DNA from: JAICMB01 sp963838885
GTDB lineage: Bacteria; Acidobacteriota; Terriglobia; Bryobacterales; Bryobacteraceae
Assembly: GCA_963838885.1 (NCBI GenBank)
Contig: CAWITB010000060.1
Coordinates: 42,130 to 106,129 of the forward strand
Length of the DNA: 64,000 bases
Direction: 5' to 3'
This document shows, in pieces, positions 24,986-35,421 of this stretch; the first letter of the stretch is position 1; each line of letters starts with the position of its first letter. The notes beneath the pieces are model-generated. The model was given only the letters and a program-made list of their open reading frames with translations, searched no databases and was not told the DNA's origin. Position numbers and translations under genes: made by a program.

Positions 24986-26952
24986 ATGGAATACGAGTTC
25001 GCGCCGATTCTACTGGACCGCGAGATCTGCCGCGATTTCAACCGCTCCTCGGCGCTCGAATGGTTCGCCACGAACCAGACCGGCGGCTATGCCATGGGCA
25101 CCGTCGCGGGCTTAAACGCGCGCCGCTATCATGGCCTTCTGGTCGTCTCGCTCGATCCGCCGTTCCAGCGCCGCCTGTCTGGTCTCGAGCATCGACGAAA
25201 CGGTCGAGATCGAATCGCAGTCTTTCCAACTCGCAACCCACCAATTTCAAGATGGCGTGCGGCCCAAAGGATTCGAGCTTCTCGACGCTTTCCGCCTCGA
25301 TCCTTTTCCAGTCTGGGAGTGGACGCTAAACGGCGCCCAGCTCACGAAGCGCGTTCTTCTCGTCGAACATAAGACCGGCCGTCGTCATCGAGTATCTTTC
25401 GAACAAATCCTGCACCCTGAAATGCCGTCCGCTGCTCGCTTTCCGCAATTACGACGGAACGATCCATCGGAATGACAACCTCAATTCCGGTCTCGAACAG
25501 GGTCCTGGTTATTTTCGTACCGCCCTTTATCCCAATTATCCGCCCATGACCGTATACTTCGGCGTCCACGGCGAATTTCAAAGCGATGGCCAGTGGGTCG
25601 ACGCGTTCGATTACCTCATTGATGAATCTCGGGGCGAGGAACACACCGAAGACCTGTACACGCCGGGCGTCATTACTCTGCATCTGGAATCCGGTCACAT
25701 CGCTTGGATCGCGGCCACGCTCGAAACCGAGGCGTACGACGAGGAGAGAGTCCGGAAGCTGGCAATTGAGCATCGCCACGTGCATGTTGTCGGGAACACG
25801 CCGTTTGAGGCGCGGCTGGCGGCCGCTTCCAATCAGTTCCTGGCAATCCGCGATAACGGGAATGCCACTATCATGGCAGGCTTCCCCTGGTTCGCATCGT
25901 GGGGACGCGACGCCATGATCAGCCTTCCAGGACTGGTGATTACGCGCGGCCAGTTCGAGACTGCGCGCAGCGTCATCGAAGGCTTTCTCATGCACCTGAA
26001 TCAGGGCCTGATTCCAAATCACTATCCCGATATCGGCCCTCCCGAGTACAACACCGTCGACGCGACGCTATGGATGTTTCAAGCCGTCTGGAGCTACGTC
26101 GAATGCGGCGGCGGCATGTCGTGGGTCAAGGAGGTGTTCTATCCCGCCGCCAAGGAAATCATTTCGTGGCACGAACGCGGGACGTTGTATGAAATCGGCG
26201 TCGATCCCGAGGATGGTCTGCTCCGGGGCGGCGTGGATGGCACGATGTTGACCTGGATGGATGCAAAGGTAGGCGATTGGGTCGTGACGCCGCGCCGCGG
26301 CAAGCCGGTCGAAGTGAACGCGCTGTGGTTCAACGCGCTGCGTATTATGCTGCACTGGGCGGCCGAGCTCGAAGACCTGCAGTATGGCCACAAGATTCGC
26401 GAGATGGCCAAGCGCGCCCAACGCAGCTTCAACGATAAGTTCTGGAATGCCCCGCGCAACTGCGCTTATGATGTGCTGATGCAGCCGGACGATACGCCGG
26501 ACGAGAAGCTCCGCCCCAACCAGATTTTCGCCGTGAGCTTGCCGTTTCCGTTGTTTGAGGAAGAGCAGCGCGCGTCCATCGTTCGCGTTGTGCAGAAGGA
26601 ACTGCTTACGCCGGTTGGCTTGCGAACGCTCGCGCGCGACGATCCGGATTATCGGCCCCGCTATGAAGGAGACCGCGTGAAGCGCGATGGCGCCTATCAT
26701 AACGGAACGGTCTGGCCGTGGCTGCTCGGTCCGTTCATCACCGCATATTTGCGAACCTTCGGGAAGTCCGCGGAAAATCTCGCCTACTGCCGCGGCCTGG
26801 TCGACGGGTTTGAACCCATCGTTCTGAGCGCCGGTCTCGGCAGCATTGCGGAGATCTTCGACGGTGACGCTCCTCATCGCGCCCGCGGCTGCATCGCGCA
26901 GGCCTGGAGCGTGGGCGAATTACTCCGCGTCATGCGCAGCGATCTCGCCTGA
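24986..26952 (+). pseudogene. Glycogen debranching enzyme (amylo-alpha-1,6-glucosidase), two frame breaks
   Basis: Three frames join into one 654-residue protein. Part 1 (24986 to ~25172): N-terminal GDE domain, ALEWFATNQTGGYAMGTVAG. Part 2 (~25172 to ~25378): VSSIDETVEIESQSFQLATH. Part 3 (~25378 to 26952; longest intact ATG frame 25546-26952): VIEY..., then the GH133 catalytic domain with GFPWFASWGRDAMISLPGL and NGTVWPWLLGPF. Each break is one extra base; removing both gives a length divisible by three. The enzyme would hydrolyse alpha-1,6 branches in glycogen. It may be a real pseudogene or an intact gene with two assembly errors. Confidence 0.85.
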
Positions 26953-26973
26953 ACCACGGTCCTACAATAAAAC

Positions 26974-28293
26974 TTGATACGAACCAGAACGGGCCGCCTC
27001 GTCGCGCTCGCCTTTATTCTGATCGGGAGCGCGCCTGCCGCGATCAGGACGCTCACGATCCTGCATACCAACGATCTTCACGCTCATTTGACTCCGCTCG
27101 AGGACGGCCGGGGAGGCTTCGCCTATCTGGCCGCCGCCATCCGCCGCGAGCGCGATCATTGCGCGGGTTGTATTCTGTTAAACGCCGGCGATCTCGTACA
27201 AGGCACGCCCGTTTCGACCATCTTTCATGGCGCTCCCGTTTACGAGATCGCCAATCTGCTGGGTTTCGACGCCGCCACCCTGGGAAATCATGAGTTCGAT
27301 TATGGTTGGGCGGAAGCGCGAAAGTTCATCGGCATCGCGAAGTTCCCCGTCGTGTCCTGCGACATAGTGGACGAAGAAAACCGGCTCTTCGCGCGACCCT
27401 ACGTCATTCTCAACGTCAACAAGCTGCGGGTTGCGATCGTCGGGGCCGAAACGGACGATCTCCACAATCTCACAACTCCGAAGCAGCGCGGCCCCTGGCG
27501 CACCTTGCCGATCGTCGAGACCGTGCGCCGGTACGCCGCCGAATTGCGCGACAAATCGGATCTCATCGTGCTGCTCGCGCATATCACCGGCGAAGAAGAA
27601 ACGCAGCTTCTCGATTCCGAGCCGGACGTCGGCGTAATCGTCAGTGGTCATATTCACAAGGGACTTGATCGCGAGATTTCCCGCCATGGTCGCGTTTTGG
27701 CGCGCGTCAAAGGCTACGGACAGGAGTTGGGCCGTCTCGATTTGAAAATCGACACGGAAAAGAAAGCCCCGGTCGCATGGACCTGGACGCGCATTCCCAT
27801 CGACTCCACCAAGATCGCGCCTGCCCCCGACGTTGCTCGCGTCGTCGCCCGTTGGGAATCGGAGGTGAGCGCCCGCGTCGATAAGCCGCTCGCCATTTCA
27901 GAACGGCAATTCGATCAGCGCGAGTTGAAGCGCCTCATCGAGCGCGCCATGCGCGAGGAAACCGGCGCCGATTTCGCGTTCCTAAATCTCGGCGGCGTGC
28001 GCGACGTTCTTCCTAAAGGTCCATTGCTCGTCCGTAATATCTGGAACATTATGCCCTTCGACAACGATGTTGTCGTAGGCACTTTTAAAGGGCGGGATCT
28101 CCCGGCGGCCGTCGTCGATGGCGCCAAGATCGACGCGGCCCGCAACTACACGCTCGCGGTAAGCGATTTCACCGCCGCCAATCAGGGAACGCGCGAGAAT
28201 CTCGGAACCAGCGGGCTGATGTTTCCTCGCAATGACGGCCTCCTCCGCAATCTGATCCTCGATTGGTTTCGCAAGCAGAAAGTCATCCGCTAG
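26974..28293 (+). CDS. Secreted 5'-nucleotidase / metallophosphatase, UshA-like
   Basis: 439 residues from TTG 26974. A signal peptide (about 1-22, ALAFILIGSAPAA) is followed by a calcineurin-like phosphoesterase domain with LTILHTNDLHAHL, NAGDLVQG, LGNHEFDYG and SGHIHKG motifs (metal ligands D, H, N, H). The C-terminal 5'-nucleotidase domain follows (DFAFLNLGGVRDVLPKG, IWNIMPFDNDVV). It would release nucleosides and phosphate outside the inner membrane. The TTG start is the only plausible one before the signal peptide. Confidence 0.9.
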   Translation: MIRTRTGRLVALAFILIGSAPAAIRTLTILHTNDLHAHLTPLEDGRGGFAYLAAAIRRERDHCAGCILLNAGDLVQGTPVSTIFHGAPVYEIANLLGFDAATLGNHEFDYGWAEARKFIGIAKFPVVSCDIVDEENRLFARPYVILNVNKLRVAIVGAETDDLHNLTTPKQRGPWRTLPIVETVRRYAAELRDKSDLIVLLAHITGEEETQLLDSEPDVGVIVSGHIHKGLDREISRHGRVLARVKGYGQELGRLDLKIDTEKKAPVAWTWTRIPIDSTKIAPAPDVARVVARWESEVSARVDKPLAISERQFDQRELKRLIERAMREETGADFAFLNLGGVRDVLPKGPLLVRNIWNIMPFDNDVVVGTFKGRDLPAAVVDGAKIDAARNYTLAVSDFTAANQGTRENLGTSGLMFPRNDGLLRNLILDWFRKQKVIR

Positions 28294-28690
28294 GCCCGCC
28301 GATCTCTTACAGGACTGAGCGGCAGCTCGCCCCCGGAGATGGTCTGCAAAACTGAGCCCCTTAGCCCGGGGTTAGTTGCACAAATGCCCACTGCGAAACT
28401 GCTCAGGTTTCCGTTTTGAACGCCACGCCGCCCAAGGTGGTCGGACCATGCCCCGCCCGGCGAGAAATCTAATTCCGCAGCGCGCGCGCCGCTCGGGTTT
28501 CTTTTGCGCGTGAATATCGGCTGCGCCGCGGAATCGGCGCACGCTGATTTCCTCCTTCCGCTGCCGGCTCTAGCCGCCGATACCTGGAACAGGGCCTCGC
28601 ACGCTTGCACATCGAAAAGACTGCGGCGGACCACGTCCGATCCTTCCAGGATGATCCCACCCTTGTCGCGCGACCTCGGCGCACGCCGCC
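28294..28690. other. Intergenic stretch without a recognised gene
   Basis: 397 nt between convergent genes. Open frames exist on both strands (longest on minus, to 28829) but none has an RBS, a family-like sequence or a sensible length relative to its neighbours; the minus frames overlap the end of the propeller gene in another frame. I see no RNA gene, repeat or strong hairpin. Confidence 0.5.
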
Positions 28691-31600
28691 TTACTTGCAG
28701 GGCGGAACAGTAGCCACGGAGGCAGGCAAAACTGCCAGCCGCTGCGTCGCGAGTTGCTGGTTCACCTTCGTCAAATCGCCTTCGATCAACTCGTTCCAGC
28801 GCGTGGCCAAGCCCGTCAGATCGCGGCAATAATCTTCATACGCGGTCTCCATGGCCGGCGTCGGCGCCACGTCGGCGCTATCTACCGTAGTCGCCAGCGA
28901 CCCGAGTTCGCGGTTCAGCAGCGAAAAAGTCGGCTTCGGTTTTCCAAATCCCCGCTCGCCGCCGCCTTCGGACCCCTCCAACTTGGCCGCTTTCCCATCG
29001 AAATCGCGCAGGGCCGCCACAGCCGAGGCTGCTTCCGCTGCGCCGAGCTTTTTTTGGTCCACCGCGACAGCCTCGCGCAACAGCGCCGCGCGATGGTGAA
29101 ATTCAAAGCTCATCGCGACCAGCTTGACGACCTTCTGTTCCATCTCGAACTGCTGGGTTAGCGCGGTCGTCGAGACGTCCACGCGCGGATCCATCCCCAC
29201 ATCGAGCGGCTGCTTGTACTCGCGCCCATTCACCGTCAGCCGCACTTCGTAGCGCCCCGGCACGGCCAGCGCTCCCAACGGCTCACCCAGCGTGTTCCCG
29301 TAAAGCGCGGAGATCGGATATTCGTGACGGATCGCCGGCGGCGGCGCATAGCGCAAATCCCAAACGAAGCGGTTCATACCCGCGCGCCTCGACAGCGCCT
29401 CCGGTGGCGCCAGCCAATACTCCGGCACATTGGGCGGCGGCTCCGTCGGCGGCGCTTCCGGCTTGCTCGAGTACTGCCGCACTAATTGTCCAACCTCGTC
29501 GTAAATTGCCAGCGTAATATCCTCCGATGGCGCCGATCCCAAATAGTAATCGACGATCGCGCCGTTGGGCGGATTCTCTCCCGCGGGCATCTCCGGCGGC
29601 AGCGGCGTATCCTGGTTCAAATCGAGGCGTACGCGCATCGCCTTCTCCGGGCGAAACACGTGAACCGCGGCGGCCGCAACCGTTTTGTCGATCTGTCGCA
29701 GCGGCGTGATATCGTCCAAAATCCAAAACGCCCGACCGTACGTCGCTGCCACCAAGTCGTTCCCGTTTACAGCCAAATCCCGCACCGATGTCGTGGGCAT
29801 ATTCAGCCGCAGCGAACTCCAATGATCTCCATCGTCAAAGGAGACGTAGGGGGCGTTTTCCGTGCCCGCATACAGCAGCCCCTTTCGCTCTGGATCTTCC
29901 CTGACCACGCGAGCGAAGCTTCCATCGGGAATGCCCGCATCGATCTCGGTCCACGTTTTTCCGAAATCATGCGTGCGATAGATGTGCGGGCGGAAATCGT
30001 TCTCCTCGTGCCGGTCCACCGCGGCATAGGCCGTCGCGGCATCGAAGTGCGACGCTTCTAAAATACTGATCAGCGTCCATTGCGAAAGATCCGGGGGCGA
30101 TACGTTTCGCCACGTGACGCCGCCGTCGGTCGTAAGCTGTATCAAGCCATCCGTCGTGCCGGCCCAGATCTGACCAGCGGCCTTGGACGACAGCGAGAAA
30201 GTGTTGATCGCCGTTCGATCCGGAGGTTTAACGGTCTCCTGCTCCTCCCTGACCCTCGGTTTCGCGGAAGGCGGCGGTTGTTTGGCCTCTTCGGCCTGGG
30301 CCTGTTCGTTGCGCGCCTCGCTGCCGGGCCGCTTCGTAAGGTCGGAGCTGATCGCTTTCCAATGGATTCCGCCGTCCCGCGTCTCGAGCAGACATTGCGA
30401 GCCCATATACAGCGCGTGCGCATCCTGCGGCGAAAACGCCAGCGGCGGATTCATAGCCATGCGATAGTCCCCATCCCGGCTCACATTGGGAGAAATATTG
30501 GCGACCTGACGGCTCGACCGGTCGATGCGCACCAGCCCGCGTCCTGGCCCGCCGGCATAAACCATGTTCGGATTCAGCGGATCGGGAACGATGTATCCAA
30601 ATTCATATCCGCCCACCGGGTCCCAATCCATGAATGTAATTTCGCCATAATCGCCGCGGCTGAGCGTGCCGACCGATCCGCTGTCCTGCTGCGTCCCATA
30701 CACCCAATACGGAAAGCGATTGTCCGTGGACATGTGATAAATCTGCCCGGTCGGCTGGTTGTACCAGGAGCTCCATGATTTGCCGCCATCTAAACTGATG
30801 GTCGCGCCCTGATCGCTAGCCAGGATCATTCGCGCCGAGTCCGCGGGATCGATCCACAACGCGTGGTTATCGTCGCCGCCGGGCGCGCCCTTATAGGCGA
30901 TGAACGTCCGGCCGCCATCGTCCGACCGGTACAGTGACGTCTGCGCGACATACACGACGTCCGGATTCTTGGGATCGAGAAATACCCTGCTGAAATATCC
31001 GCTGCCCTGTATTCGCGCGTCGGCCGTGCTGCGCGTCCAGCTAGCCCCGCCATCGTCGGAGCGATACAATCCGCCCCCGCCGCGCGCCGCGATGATCGCA
31101 AACACGCGCTTGCCGTCCGGCCCCACCGCGACGCCGATACGGCCCAAGTTGCCCGTGGGCAGCCCCGCTCCCGTAATCGCCGTCCAGGTTTCTCCCGCGT
31201 CGGTTGTTTTATAAATCCCCGCGCCATTCATGCTCTCAATCAGCGACCGCGTATTTCCCGGTTTGACGTAGTGCTCCCACAGCGCGGCAAAACCGATTTT
31301 CGGATTATCGGCCGCGAAAGCAATATCGATCGCGCCGGTCTTGTCGTCTTTGTACAGCACTTTGCGCCACGTCTTGCCGCCATCCGTGGTCTTGAACACG
31401 CCTCGCTCCTCATTGGGCGCGAACGTGTGTCCCAGCGCGGCAACGAAGACGATATTGGGATCATGAGGATCGACCCACATGTTCCCGATGTGCCGCGAAT
31501 CCTCGAGCCCGGCGCGTTTCCAAGTGTGCCCCGCATCCACGGATTTGTACACGCCCTTGCCTTGATTCACGGCGCCTCCGACATTGCTGACATCGCCCGT

Positions 31601-31927
31601 CCCCACATACACGATGTCGGGATTCGATGGCGCCACCGCAACCGCGCCGATGGAGGCGACCTGCTCCAGATCGAAGATCGGCTTCCAAACCACGCCGCCA
31701 TCGACGGTCTTCCAAACTCCGCCTCCCGGCGTTCCCATGTAATAAACCGCCGCGTTCCCCGGAATACCCGACACGGCGGAGACGCGCCCCGCCCGGAACG
31801 GACCGATCTGCCTCCAGCGCATCCCGGAATACAGCGCGATATCGTACTGCGCCCCAGCGGCGGTCGAAACACCGGCCGCTAGCAGCAGCGTGCCATATAG
31901 AGCCACGCGGTGACCTGGGATGTTCAT
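28691..31927 (-). CDS. Secreted sortilin/BNR-repeat beta-propeller protein
   Basis: 1078 residues from ATG 31927 (Shine-Dalgarno GGAGGAGA 9 nt upstream; the open frame to 32161 is an extension). A signal peptide (ending TAAGAQ) precedes two beta-propellers built from Asp-box/BNR repeats (GVWKTVDGGVVWKP, GVYKSVDAGHTWKR, GVFKTTDGGKTWRK, GIYKTTDAGETWT, GLYRSDDGGASWT, SLYRSDDGGRTF). The C-terminal third (about 790-1078) has a beta-sandwich region and helices. Proteins of this VPS10/sortilin-like type are abundant in Acidobacteria and often labelled glycosyl hydrolase; catalytic activity is not shown by the sequence. Confidence 0.88.
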   Translation of the reverse strand: MNIPGHRVALYGTLLLAAGVSTAAGAQYDIALYSGMRWRQIGPFRAGRVSAVSGIPGNAAVYYMGTPGGGVWKTVDGGVVWKPIFDLEQVASIGAVAVAPSNPDIVYVGTGDVSNVGGAVNQGKGVYKSVDAGHTWKRAGLEDSRHIGNMWVDPHDPNIVFVAALGHTFAPNEERGVFKTTDGGKTWRKVLYKDDKTGAIDIAFAADNPKIGFAALWEHYVKPGNTRSLIESMNGAGIYKTTDAGETWTAITGAGLPTGNLGRIGVAVGPDGKRVFAIIAARGGGGLYRSDDGGASWTRSTADARIQGSGYFSRVFLDPKNPDVVYVAQTSLYRSDDGGRTFIAYKGAPGGDDNHALWIDPADSARMILASDQGATISLDGGKSWSSWYNQPTGQIYHMSTDNRFPYWVYGTQQDSGSVGTLSRGDYGEITFMDWDPVGGYEFGYIVPDPLNPNMVYAGGPGRGLVRIDRSSRQVANISPNVSRDGDYRMAMNPPLAFSPQDAHALYMGSQCLLETRDGGIHWKAISSDLTKRPGSEARNEQAQAEEAKQPPPSAKPRVREEQETVKPPDRTAINTFSLSSKAAGQIWAGTTDGLIQLTTDGGVTWRNVSPPDLSQWTLISILEASHFDAATAYAAVDRHEENDFRPHIYRTHDFGKTWTEIDAGIPDGSFARVVREDPERKGLLYAGTENAPYVSFDDGDHWSSLRLNMPTTSVRDLAVNGNDLVAATYGRAFWILDDITPLRQIDKTVAAAAVHVFRPEKAMRVRLDLNQDTPLPPEMPAGENPPNGAIVDYYLGSAPSEDITLAIYDEVGQLVRQYSSKPEAPPTEPPPNVPEYWLAPPEALSRRAGMNRFVWDLRYAPPPAIRHEYPISALYGNTLGEPLGALAVPGRYEVRLTVNGREYKQPLDVGMDPRVDVSTTALTQQFEMEQKVVKLVAMSFEFHHRAALLREAVAVDQKKLGAAEAASAVAALRDFDGKAAKLEGSEGGGERGFGKPKPTFSLLNRELGSLATTVDSADVAPTPAMETAYEDYCRDLTGLATRWNELIEGDLTKVNQQLATQRLAVLPASVATVPPCK

Positions 31928-32006
31928 AGCCCGATTCTCCTCCGAACGCCCCGCCCGAAACAACTCCATAAGCGGCAATCGCCCGCCGGCGCATACGTGA
32001 TCTCGT

Positions 32007-32240
32007 ATGATGGATGCGATGGTGTTTCGACTCGCCATCGTGCTTTTGACTCTGGCGCTCGCCATCGCTCTGCTGATAGACCCGCGGCTGTTTCCGGGAG
32101 CGCCCAACGGCCGCGTGCCCGTCGTCATCGGGTTAGCGTTGCTGGCCGCGCTCAATTTCATGCGCTTGAGCAGGGCCCGGCAGGCGCAACGGCGAGCGGA
32201 GGTGATGGGGCGGATTCCAAAGAAGCCGCTTGGCCTCTGA
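32007..32240 (+). CDS. Small two-helix membrane protein
   Basis: 77 residues; start could be the first ATG (32007) or ATG at codon 5. Two hydrophobic helices (FRLAIVLLTLALAIALLI and VPVVIGLALLAALNFM) are joined by a short PGAPNGR loop, with a basic C-terminal tail (RLSRARQAQRRAEVMGR). No family recognised. It is divergent from the propeller gene and 82 nt upstream of the ADOP permease. Confidence 0.5.
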   Translation: MMDAMVFRLAIVLLTLALAIALLIDPRLFPGAPNGRVPVVIGLALLAALNFMRLSRARQAQRRAEVMGRIPKKPLGL

Positions 32241-32322
32241 AGCTTGGCTAACCGGCGCCGGAGCGCTTCGTCTACGAGATAGCCTGTAACCTACGGCCGC
32301 AAGAAGGTATCGCACAACGACA

Positions 32323-34740
32323 ATGCGCTGGGACAGTCTCAAACAGGACATTCGTTACGCCGTCCGCACCCTCCGCCACGACGCGCTCTTTTTCACCGCC
32401 GCCGTAGCCATCATGGCGCTCGGCATCGGGGCCAATACGGCAATTTTCAGCATCGTCAACTCGCTCCTCTTCCGGCCGTTGCCGTTCCAGCACTCCGATC
32501 GCCTCGTCTGGATCGCCAACACCGGAGGAGACGGCGGCCTCTCCTCCACCACGACGCGCGTCGTGAATTATCTCGACTGGAAACGCATGAATCGCTCCTT
32601 TGAGGACTTGGCCGCTTACTTCGCCTTCTTCGACTACGGCTCCTACAACCTGATCGGCCAAGGTGAGCCAGAGCGCATCGTCGGCGTTGGCGTTACGCAG
32701 AACTTTCTTCGCTTCCTCGGCGTCCAGCCCGAGCTGGGCCGCTCTTTTGCAGATGCCGAGTGCAAATGGAACGGAAGCCCGGCGGCGATCCTCACTCACG
32801 GCCTTTGGGAGCGGCGCTTCGGTTCCGACCCTCATATCGTCGGACGCTCCATCACCCTGAACGATCGCGCCACCACCGTGGTGGGCGTCCTCCCTGCATC
32901 CTTCGATTTCAGCGCCGTATTTACGCCCGGCTCGCGCGTCGATATGTTGACACCCTTCCCGGTCACGCCCGAAACTGACCGCTGGGGGAATACCCTGGCC
33001 GTCATCGGCCGTCTAAAGCCAAACGCCGGCGTGGCGCGAGCTCAAGCGGAATTCGATGTTATGAACGAACAGATCCGGCGCGCCAATCCCAGCCGCTGGA
33101 CCTTCGGCGCCAAGCTCACGCCTCTGCGCGATTACCTTACAAGCCGCTTCCGCCGCGGGTTGTTCATGCTTCTCTGCGCCGTCGGCGCAGTGCTGCTGAT
33201 TGCCTGCACCAATCTCTCGAATTTAATGTTGGCGCGTGGCGCTTCCCGCACAAAAGAGATCGCTATCAGGTCCGCATTGGGCGCCGGCCGCTGGCGTCTC
33301 GTACGGCAAATGTTGACCGAGAGCCTTCTCCTGTCCCTGACCGGCGCGTTATTCGGGGTCGGCTTGGCGTATGCGGGCATGCGTTATCTCACGTCTCTGC
33401 GCGGCGTCGGCATCCCTCTTCTGCGCACGGCGCACATCGATGCGACTGCGCTCCTTTTCACGGCACTCGCTGCCTTGGCTACCGGAATCCTCTGCGGAAT
33501 CGTGCCCGCGCTCGAAGCCTCCGCATCGAAAGCATCCGGCGCATTAAAAGACACCGGACGCGGATCCAATGAGAGCCGCCGCTCCTCTTGGATCCGAGGC
33601 ATCCTCGTCATCTCCCAGGTCGCCCTAGCGTGCGTGCTGCTCGTCGGCGCGGGACTCCTCATCCGCAGCTTCCTGCGCGTCCTCGATGTCGATCTGGGGT
33701 TCCAGCCCGAAGGAGCCGCCGCCTGGCGCATCGATACCGGCTCGAAGTATGCAACACCCGGCCAGCAAGTCCTCTTTTATGACCGCCTCGTCCGCGCCAT
33801 CGAGGCCGTTCCGGGCGTCGAGTCGGCCGGCATTACCGACGCCCTGCCGCTCAGCCGCGATAGGAGCTGGGTAGCGTTGGCGCGCGGCGTGATCTATCCC
33901 AAAGGGCAGGCGCCCATCGTGCATCCGCGACTCGTGGATTGGCGCTACATCCAGACCATGCGCATTCCCCTGATCGCAGGCCGCAATTTCAATGCTCATG
34001 ATGTTGCCTCGAGTGAAAAGGTCGTCATCGTCAATGAGAAAATGGCGCGTCGCCTCTGGCCTAACCAGAACCCGCTCGGCCAAATCGCGACAATCGACGT
34101 CGAGCGCAAGGTGGTCGGCGTGGTCGCCAACGTTCGTCACGAGAGCTTGGAGCAAGAGGGCGGCCTGGAGTTCTATCTGCCGATCACGCAGCGTGGCAAT
34201 AGTTCGGTTGAGCTGGTCGTCAGAACCAAATTGCCGCCTGCCGACCTCGCCCCGAGCGTGCGCGCCGCCATGCGCTCAGTCGACTCCGCTCTGCCCACGG
34301 CGGAATATCAGGAGTTGCGCGCGTTCGTGGATCGCGCCGTATCTCCGCGCCGTTTCCTCGTGTTTCTCCTCGGGGCCTTCGCGCTCGCGGCCCTGCTGCT
34401 CGCCTCCATAGGCATCTACGGCGTTGTCTCCTACTCTGTCAGCCGCCGCACGCAGGAGATCGGTATCCGCATGGCCCTCGGCGCATCGAGCGGCCAAGTC
34501 CAGCGTCACGTCGTCTTTCGCACGCTTCTGCTCGTAGCAGTGGGCATGCTCGCGGGAATCCTCTGCGCCTTAATGCTGGCGCGAACCATGGCATCGCTTC
34601 TGTACCGCATGCAACCGCTCGATCCCTTAACGTTCCTTGCGACAGCGTTACTGCTCCTTATGGTCGCGGTCCTCGCCGGATACATGCCGGCGCGGCGCGC
34701 CTCCCGCATCGATCCTATGGCGGCATTGCGCGAGAGTTGA
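32323..34740 (+). CDS. ADOP-family ABC transporter permease (FtsX/MacB-like)
   Basis: 805 residues. The N-terminus (MRWDSLKQDIRYAVRTLRHD) and ALGIGANTAIFSIVNSLLFRPLPF match the acidobacterial duplicated orphan permease family. Order: helix (about 22-45), MacB-like periplasmic domain (about 50-250), three-helix FtsX block (about 275-400, with ARGASRTKEIAIRSALGAGRWRLVRQM), second periplasmic domain and second FtsX block (about 690-800, with SRRTQEIGIRMALGAS). No ATPase gene is adjacent, as usual for this orphan family. Substrate unknown. Confidence 0.93.
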   Translation: MRWDSLKQDIRYAVRTLRHDALFFTAAVAIMALGIGANTAIFSIVNSLLFRPLPFQHSDRLVWIANTGGDGGLSSTTTRVVNYLDWKRMNRSFEDLAAYFAFFDYGSYNLIGQGEPERIVGVGVTQNFLRFLGVQPELGRSFADAECKWNGSPAAILTHGLWERRFGSDPHIVGRSITLNDRATTVVGVLPASFDFSAVFTPGSRVDMLTPFPVTPETDRWGNTLAVIGRLKPNAGVARAQAEFDVMNEQIRRANPSRWTFGAKLTPLRDYLTSRFRRGLFMLLCAVGAVLLIACTNLSNLMLARGASRTKEIAIRSALGAGRWRLVRQMLTESLLLSLTGALFGVGLAYAGMRYLTSLRGVGIPLLRTAHIDATALLFTALAALATGILCGIVPALEASASKASGALKDTGRGSNESRRSSWIRGILVISQVALACVLLVGAGLLIRSFLRVLDVDLGFQPEGAAAWRIDTGSKYATPGQQVLFYDRLVRAIEAVPGVESAGITDALPLSRDRSWVALARGVIYPKGQAPIVHPRLVDWRYIQTMRIPLIAGRNFNAHDVASSEKVVIVNEKMARRLWPNQNPLGQIATIDVERKVVGVVANVRHESLEQEGGLEFYLPITQRGNSSVELVVRTKLPPADLAPSVRAAMRSVDSALPTAEYQELRAFVDRAVSPRRFLVFLLGAFALAALLLASIGIYGVVSYSVSRRTQEIGIRMALGASSGQVQRHVVFRTLLLVAVGMLAGILCALMLARTMASLLYRMQPLDPLTFLATALLLLMVAVLAGYMPARRASRIDPMAALRES

Positions 34741-34764
34741 CGTCTCACGACATCGCCCGGACAA

Positions 34765-35421
34765 TCACAGGAACGGATGATTTCTGTTCGAAACCAGCGA
34801 CAGGAACTCATCGCGAGTTTCTTTGAGAGCCCTGAAGTCGCCCAGCATGGCGCTAGTAATAGTGCCCGAGTGCTGTTTCTCGACGCCCCGCATCATCATG
34901 CAAAAGTGGCGGGCCTCGCAGATGACGCCGACGCCGCGCGGCTCCAGAACATCGCGGATGGTTTCGGCGATTTGCTGAGTGAGGCGTTCCTGAAGCTGTA
35001 GGCGGCGGGCGAACGCATCGACGATGCGCGGGATCTTGCTGAGCCCGATTACCTTTTCCTTCGGCAGATATGCGACGTGGATTTTGCCGAAGAAGGGCAA
35101 CAGGTGATGCTCGCACATACTGAAGAACTCGATGTCTTTCACCACAACCATTTCGTCGCACTCGTGCGTGAACAGAGCGCCATTGACAATGGCGCCGATA
35201 TCCACTTCATAGCCGCTGGTCAGGAAACGGAGGGCCTTTTCGGCGCGGTCCGGGGTGCGGACGAGGCCCTCGCGCGCGGGATCCTCGCCGATGCGCTCCA
35301 GAATTTTCCGCATCATTGAGGCGATCGACTCCTCCCCGGGACTCCGCGGTGCGGCGACTTCCCCGCCCTGCCGCGGCTCCATGTTCACAACAGCGTTCAC
35401 AACAGCTTTGTTGCTCTTCAT
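34765..35421 (-). CDS. folE: GTP cyclohydrolase I
   Basis: Makes 7,8-dihydroneopterin triphosphate from GTP, the entry step to folate, tetrahydropterins and 7-deazaguanines. 218 residues from ATG 35421, chosen because it overlaps the stop of the upstream PTPS gene as ATGA. The N-terminal ~35 residues are variable. Catalytic motifs: SMCEHHLLPFFGKIHVAYLP (zinc Cys and His), GLSKIPRIVDAFARRLQLQERLTQQIA and EARHFCMMMRGVEKQ (second zinc Cys). Third gene of a PTPS-PTPS-folE set. Confidence 0.95.
   Translation of the reverse strand: MKSNKAVVNAVVNMEPRQGGEVAAPRSPGEESIASMMRKILERIGEDPAREGLVRTPDRAEKALRFLTSGYEVDIGAIVNGALFTHECDEMVVVKDIEFFSMCEHHLLPFFGKIHVAYLPKEKVIGLSKIPRIVDAFARRLQLQERLTQQIAETIRDVLEPRGVGVICEARHFCMMMRGVEKQHSGTITSAMLGDFRALKETRDEFLSLVSNRNHPFL

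Noticed and set aside
24986..25546. Programmed ribosomal frameshifting in the debranching enzyme
   Set aside because: Two separate shifts in one gene at sites without slippery sequences or known signals make indel errors or decay more likely.
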